Source of the DNA: Alligator mississippiensis
Taxonomy: Eukaryota; Chordata; Crocodylia; Alligatoridae
NCBI RefSeq assembly: GCF_030867095.1
Contig: NC_081837.1
Coordinates: 15,642,501-15,706,500 of the forward strand
DNA: 64,000 nucleotides
Direction of reading: 5' to 3'
Shown: piece by piece, positions 58,919 through 64,000 of the stretch
Layout of the letters: every line of letters begins with the position of its first letter
Numbering within the stretch: position 1 is the first letter of the stretch
Program-made: the position numbers and the translations under genes
The notes under the pieces: model-generated
Databases searched by the model: none
What the model saw: only the letters and a program-made list of their open reading frames with translations
Told to the model about the DNA's origin: nothing

Positions 58919-61900
58919 GTATACATCATCATCCTGATGGTCTTACAACCCAAACTGCTTCACTGTTTGTACTGAAAGCATCACAGCCCAACTTGCCTCA
59001 TTGTCTCATTTTGAGACCTCACACATGTTAAACAAAACAGAGCCCTGTCAGAGCAAGGGTGGATGAGAAGATCCTGCACATTACTATCCATCAACACCCA
59101 CAGTAAGATGAATCTTACATAGACAGACAGTAGAAGGCTAGTTTACCAGTTAAGCTCTATATTTATGCACCACTTAAATCCCACTCAAAAAAAAAAAAAA
59201 TTAGCTGCGACTTAGATGGTTCATATGCCTCAGTCTGGTTCTCTACACTGAAGTTATTTTAGTAAGTAATTTTAATGCCAGCCATTGCTATAAGCCACTG
59301 ACCCTCATGTCTGCCACACCTTCTGCACCTTTAAAAACCATGCAACCATTTTAGGACTAAATTCCTCCCCTACTGGTAGATGTTCCAAAAGGATTGCACG
59401 GGGTAAATGAAGGCAGATCCTGACTCTTCTAAATTAGTATTCACTCCTTCCTGGAGCCTACATGCTATTCCCATTGCTAAATCTTTTACAGTGGCTACTG
59501 TGGCAGTGCGTGGTTGAGCTAATCTACCTTGACTCCTTGCCATCCTGGCAGGTACATTAAAGCCTAAGGTACGAAGTAGAGCATCAAAAGGAAAATAAAG
59601 GTCTTCTAACAGCAATTAGAGGAAATTATTTAGATATAAATCTTGTTTTATATCTTCTCATACTTGTTTTTCCAATCTTTTCCTTTGATTTTTTTTTCTT
59701 TCAGGCTTTTCAGAAAGAAACATTTAAAATCCCTCCTGTAAACTAGTAGCATAATTAGCTGCATGTTACACCTGGTATTTTGCCCTTCTTTGAGTTTTCC
59801 TTCTTTACTAAGCCCTGAGGTCTTCCAAAACTGAATCTACTTGTTCTCCCATCTGCCTACTGACAGGGGGTATAGAGGAAGCAAGACACAGGGGGGGAAA
59901 ATAAAGGACTATATGGCTTCTGAATGCTCCACCCCGTTTTCTTCCCTCTTGCCACTACAGCGAGACCTGCTCTCCCAACCAAAAGTAGGGGTTGGAATTG
60001 CAAGCAAGTACGTTTCAGCTCATCCACACTTGGTCTAGATCACAAAGCAATGCATGTAGCCTAATTGTACTCTGATAACATCAAACACTCTCTCTCTGAT
60101 CCAGCGTCTGGCAACGCGCCATCATATCTAAGGTCTGATCTGACAAGCTTGCCGATTGATCAAGTCATTATCTACTCATGTAGGTGTGTTGCCTGACAGG
60201 AGCCAAATTCCTTCGGCTCCCTCTTCTTTCTTTGAGGGAATTTAAGAGTCCAAGGAGCTTCATGCCCCCATGACAGAGCATTGCTGTCTATAGCCACCCT
60301 CTTGCAGAAGGTAGACAGTGTCTTACGTTCAGACTCTGCCTTTCACTACAAACAGTCCTTCAGAAACCACTTTATCTAACTTGGTAAGGATGAGTATTTC
60401 ATGAAAAAGGTTTAAGCCGCTCACAGCAATGTCACAACAGTTTGGGGAATGAAACAGAAGCGACTGGCACCAATTAAGACCACTGAAGGTAGGGGAAAAA
60501 CAGCCCAGAGGAGAATTTGACCAGAACACACGAGTCCAAGTATTATGTGATTTTGGAAGGGGTGGTGGAGGGCACGCAGAGGGGAAAGTAGAGGAGGTGT
60601 GAAGCAGAGGATCCGTGTTGAGTGGGTGGAAGGTCTCTTTTCACTAGGGTAAAGATCCAAGTCCCTTTGTGTGGGCACCTGCATTTCCCATGAACGGAAC
60701 AAACTGCAGGTGCAAGTCTAACTCACTACACCGCTACCTCGCTGCAGGCAGGCTCCATTCCAAGATCTGCACAAAAGGCCTGCGCTCTTCTGAGGACATT
60801 TCCCCTGTAACATCCACTTGGCCTTGTCTTTACATTTCATCCATTTGGCACCTGGCATGTTAAAATTTCTTGCAAATAACTTGGAGGTGGAATTTCCTTT
60901 GAGTGTCCAAGTCACCCCAAATGTGAAAGCAGTTTCTCAGGAGCCCAAGGCCAGCATCTAAAGTTGCCAAAAAAGCCTCAACATACAGCTGCTTTGATTG
61001 ATGACCTGCAAAGACTACTGGTCCTAGCATGCAATGCTTCATCGTAACCATAGCCGAGGAAGGCTACTCAGAAAGAAACATAATGCCACATTGCTGGGAT
61101 CAGAAGTCTAATGTAGACTGTTCCTTGGAGAAAAGGGCAGCTGTAGGCCACCTTGCACAACTTAACAGGCATCAATTGTCCTAGGGCTTCCAGTTCAACC
61201 ATCCTTTTTCTTACAGATTTCCCTTATTTGTCAGTCCCAAAGGAGTAAAGAACAAGATGTATGTGGACATTTTTCTTGCTAGCCCTCCTCTTTCCTCCGT
61301 GTAATCTTTAATCATTGGACTACAGAAAGGGCTCAGCAGTCATAAGAGATGATGTCCTCATTTTACCACTGCCAATTCAGGTCAGCAATTCATTTGGCCA
61401 CCTGGTGGCACTTCCCTAGGTCTTATTTCAAAGTAAGCCATCCAGGGTAATTTATTTGGTTATATGTTGTATTTTATCCACATAAATCATGAAACAAAGT
61501 CCTTTGGGAACAGGCACTCTATACTTATCATAATATGTAACTTAGTTCCCTGGAGACTGTCTATGTACAGAACAGCTAATAAATGGTTCAAAAAACTGGG
61601 TCATTAAATCTTGTTTTATATCTTCTTGTTTCCATCAAAGTATGCAGGAGTGGAAATTCTCTTTCTAAGACAGGCTCCTACTTTACAGCCAACTGGGAAT
61701 AGAGCCAGCTGAAAAGAGAGAACCCCACATACAGCTCTGACAGCTGTGCGCAAAATTCATGAGCTCAAGAGACAGACTTCTGCAGAGACAGGTGTCCGAG
61801 ATCTAAGTTTAGCTTGAAAGATTAAAACGGCATCTACAAAGAATGTATTTATTCTAATCCCCTCTGTGATAGAAACTACACATACATCACTGATGTGTAC

Positions 61901-62620
61901 ATACTGGAAGCATTTGAGATATGTCTCTCTTCTGGAGGATTTCATCCTATTGTGTTCAGGGATAAAATAGGTTACAACGTTCAGACCACAGAAATGCACA
62001 AACACAGCCGAGGGGGATGATCCTGTTGTCTGTGGAAGAGGTTTTAGTGGAGATTGGTCAGAATCTGTGGACAGAGGCTAGGCAGAACCTGGTCTTATTC
62101 AGTAAGAATTACTGCCCACCCTGGAATTAGCCAACCCCACCCCAGATGATTTAATATAAATGGAGATGTTTTATGTAAATAAGAGCTGTGAGGCAGATCA
62201 GGTGTGGTTACCGAGACATAAACACACTCGGGAATTAGGTGCAATTCCAAGCTTAGTTCCCACGGTGCAACTCCAAAGCAATCCTCTAGATTCCAGAAGG
62301 GCGCCACTCTGATTTTACTTTAACAATCGACTCGTCCCTCTACCCCAAAACCATCCAGCCACGTGTGGTCCAATTCTGACTTCGTACCAATGCAGCAACT
62401 GCCTTCAGTGGAATTTTGTGTTTGCATAGATAAGTGGAAATAGGATCAACCCACTGCAACGCATTATGGATGAAGCACAGCAAATTCTTGCAGCCTCGAG
62501 TTTATAGATCTGGAGAGAACGGAGACCTAGTTTCCAAGTCCAGATGCATTCCCCAGTCACAAGACAGGGCATAGTTGCTAGAACTTTGTCACATCCATAT
62601 GTACAGGACTTGATACTCAG
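58919..62620. other. Intergenic stretch, nothing firmly recognised
   Basis: An 81-codon open frame on the minus strand (59370-59615) has non-repetitive composition but no motif I can assign. Other frames are shorter or overlap. No RNA gene is seen. Confidence 0.35.
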
Positions 62621-62621
62621 A

Positions 62622-62873
62622 CAGCGTGTCTACATGTCACTCTACATTGCTGCACGGTGTGCTATGGCAATGCAGTGAGCACATGGGTCTACATGTGATC
62701 AGCAGCTATGTTGCTATAGTGGTGCTCTCCCCCATTTTAGGGTGCCACTACAGTGACGTAGCAGCAATATCCAACTATCCACCATGTGCAAGGCACAGTA
62801 CAAGCATTTACAGCGCCATGATTTAGTACTTCCAAAAGTTGCCGTAGCTGTACAGCAACATGTAGACGCACCC
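62622..62873. mobile_element. Short TIR MITE (GYGTCTACATGT ends)
   Basis: The left end CAGCGTGTCTACATGTCAC and the right end CAACATGTAGACGCACCC are inverted repeats. The interior is rich in TGCTATGGCAATGCAG-type pieces and has an internal GGGTCTACATGTG. The ends relate it to the elements at 30242 and 54920. Target duplication is not clear. Confidence 0.7.
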
Positions 62874-64000
62874 AGAGATCATCTGTTAACAAACTAGACA
62901 AAGGTGTCAGAGTTCATACAATAAGCCCTGTAATAGTTGCAAAGAAGTCCTACCTATGCAAACTTTACATTCTTCCGAAATCCAAGAATTAACAAAGAAT
63001 GCATTTCCCCAGCCTATATCCAATGTACAATTTACGACATAAATATGTAGCAAATTGGTAAAACAAGAAAAATAATTGCTCTTGAGAAAGAAAGACAGTT
63101 TGTGGGGGGCAAAAAGCCACCACTTCATCACAAGTATTTCCTTTACCATAGGATTCCTTACCAGAACAACTTTTATGTCAGACAAAGCAAGGGAAATTCT
63201 TTGAATGGACTCCCATTGTCACAAAAAGCCAGGTTCTATTCCCTTAGTGGGGAACAAGACGGTGGCTAAAATTTGCAAATACTTGTCAAATATTTCATGG
63301 GAAGAAAAAAAAAAAAAAAGTGTTATTTTTTGAGATCTTTGCATAAAGATCTGTTCCTGAGGTAATGGCAAGCATTACTTAGTTGGTTCCAAACCTTAAT
63401 TCAACCAAAGAGAAACTATATGTATGGAATTGCTATGCAACCCTTTCAAGAAAAAAAGTGGCATCTAGCCAGGCATCATCAGGATATAGAAAGCAGGATG
63501 GCCACCTACCTGCTACTGACTGTGGCTTTAGACAATATTTTAAAGAAAGAAATTCATTGAATGAGGTAGAATAGACTTGAGGAAGACATCCAGGAACCAA
63601 AATTGAAGTAATGTTTCTACAGCCCCTTAGGGGAACCACTTCAGAGAAGGGAAGAGAAAGAGTAACAGGCACATATGCCGCCAAGAGATCCATCTGCTTG
63701 CAGATGGTCTCAGGCAGCAGCACTTCCATGCACCTAACCAAGACAACTCAGGGTGCACAGGGTTTAGAGTACAACCCTGCACACTGGGGAGCACCTCTTC
63801 ACACTACTCCTGCCTATCAATCAAGACTTTTCTATACATCTCTCATAACTGCAATACTGAAATGCCTTTTAAATAATATCTTCCCTATGCATCAGTGAGA
63901 TTCAGTGTCTTATTCAAAACCTCACAGGATGCTCGTGGCAAAAGTGGGACTTGGTCTCCAGTACTGTACCCAGGTGCTTTGGCCACAGGACATTTCTTAT
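62874..64000. other. Intergenic end of window, nothing firm
   Basis: A poly(A) tract lies near 63306-63319. Bases 63885-63985 carry a weak MIR-like reverse segment. No gene is recognised. Confidence 0.35.

Overview
The window looks like nuclear DNA of a sauropsid reptile, most likely a crocodilian or turtle. The grounds are the many CR1 LINE copies of several ages and subfamilies, the hAT-type MITEs with 8-bp target duplications, the MIR/CORE-SINE relics, and one ordinary vertebrate gene with large introns. I saw no bacterial-style gene, rRNA, functional tRNA or CRISPR array.

The only host gene I can support is a 3-beta-hydroxysteroid dehydrogenase (SDR family, type-7-like) on the + strand, with six coding exons from 4064 to 17738. 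All exon borders are canonical GT..AG with matching phases. They join into an uninterrupted 360-residue protein with a GxxGxxG nucleotide-binding loop and a YxxxK catalytic pair. A poly(A) signal lies at 18519. Intron 3 (6.5 kb) holds a small hAT MITE, a large G-rich hAT-like element and a 1.35-kb CR1 fragment.

The rest is repeat-rich DNA. Bases 1-3236 are CR1 sequence, including a duplicated endonuclease piece. Bases 21285-24281 hold a nearly complete young CR1 with endonuclease and reverse transcriptase. Further CR1 pieces lie at 25.5, 30.6-31.7 (minus), 34.5 (minus), 41.6-42.3 (minus), 42.3, 50.3 and 52.66-53.87 kb. A different, jockey-like LINE relic lies at 48.5-49.2 kb, and Penelope-like tails lie near 54.4 and 58.2 kb.

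The most distinctive feature is a family of long-armed, almost fully palindromic hAT-like elements whose ends read TAGGGCTGTGCGAAG. Six copies are spread over 10.9-58.9 kb, four of them with recognisable 8-bp target duplications. Their interiors carry G-rich modules that change in number and orientation between copies. One copy sits in a CR1, which itself sits in a third transposon with GGGTRTGTCTAC ends. Other unexplained structures are a degenerate 40-bp minisatellite (46.87-47.19 kb), an 88-bp GC-rich tandem repeat (38.38-38.83 kb), a hairpin at 39.4 kb with a GT/AC stem, and a GC-rich block at 55.0-58.2 kb. The genes do not form an operon or pathway here; the window is one steroid or sterol-metabolism gene in transposon-rich flanks.
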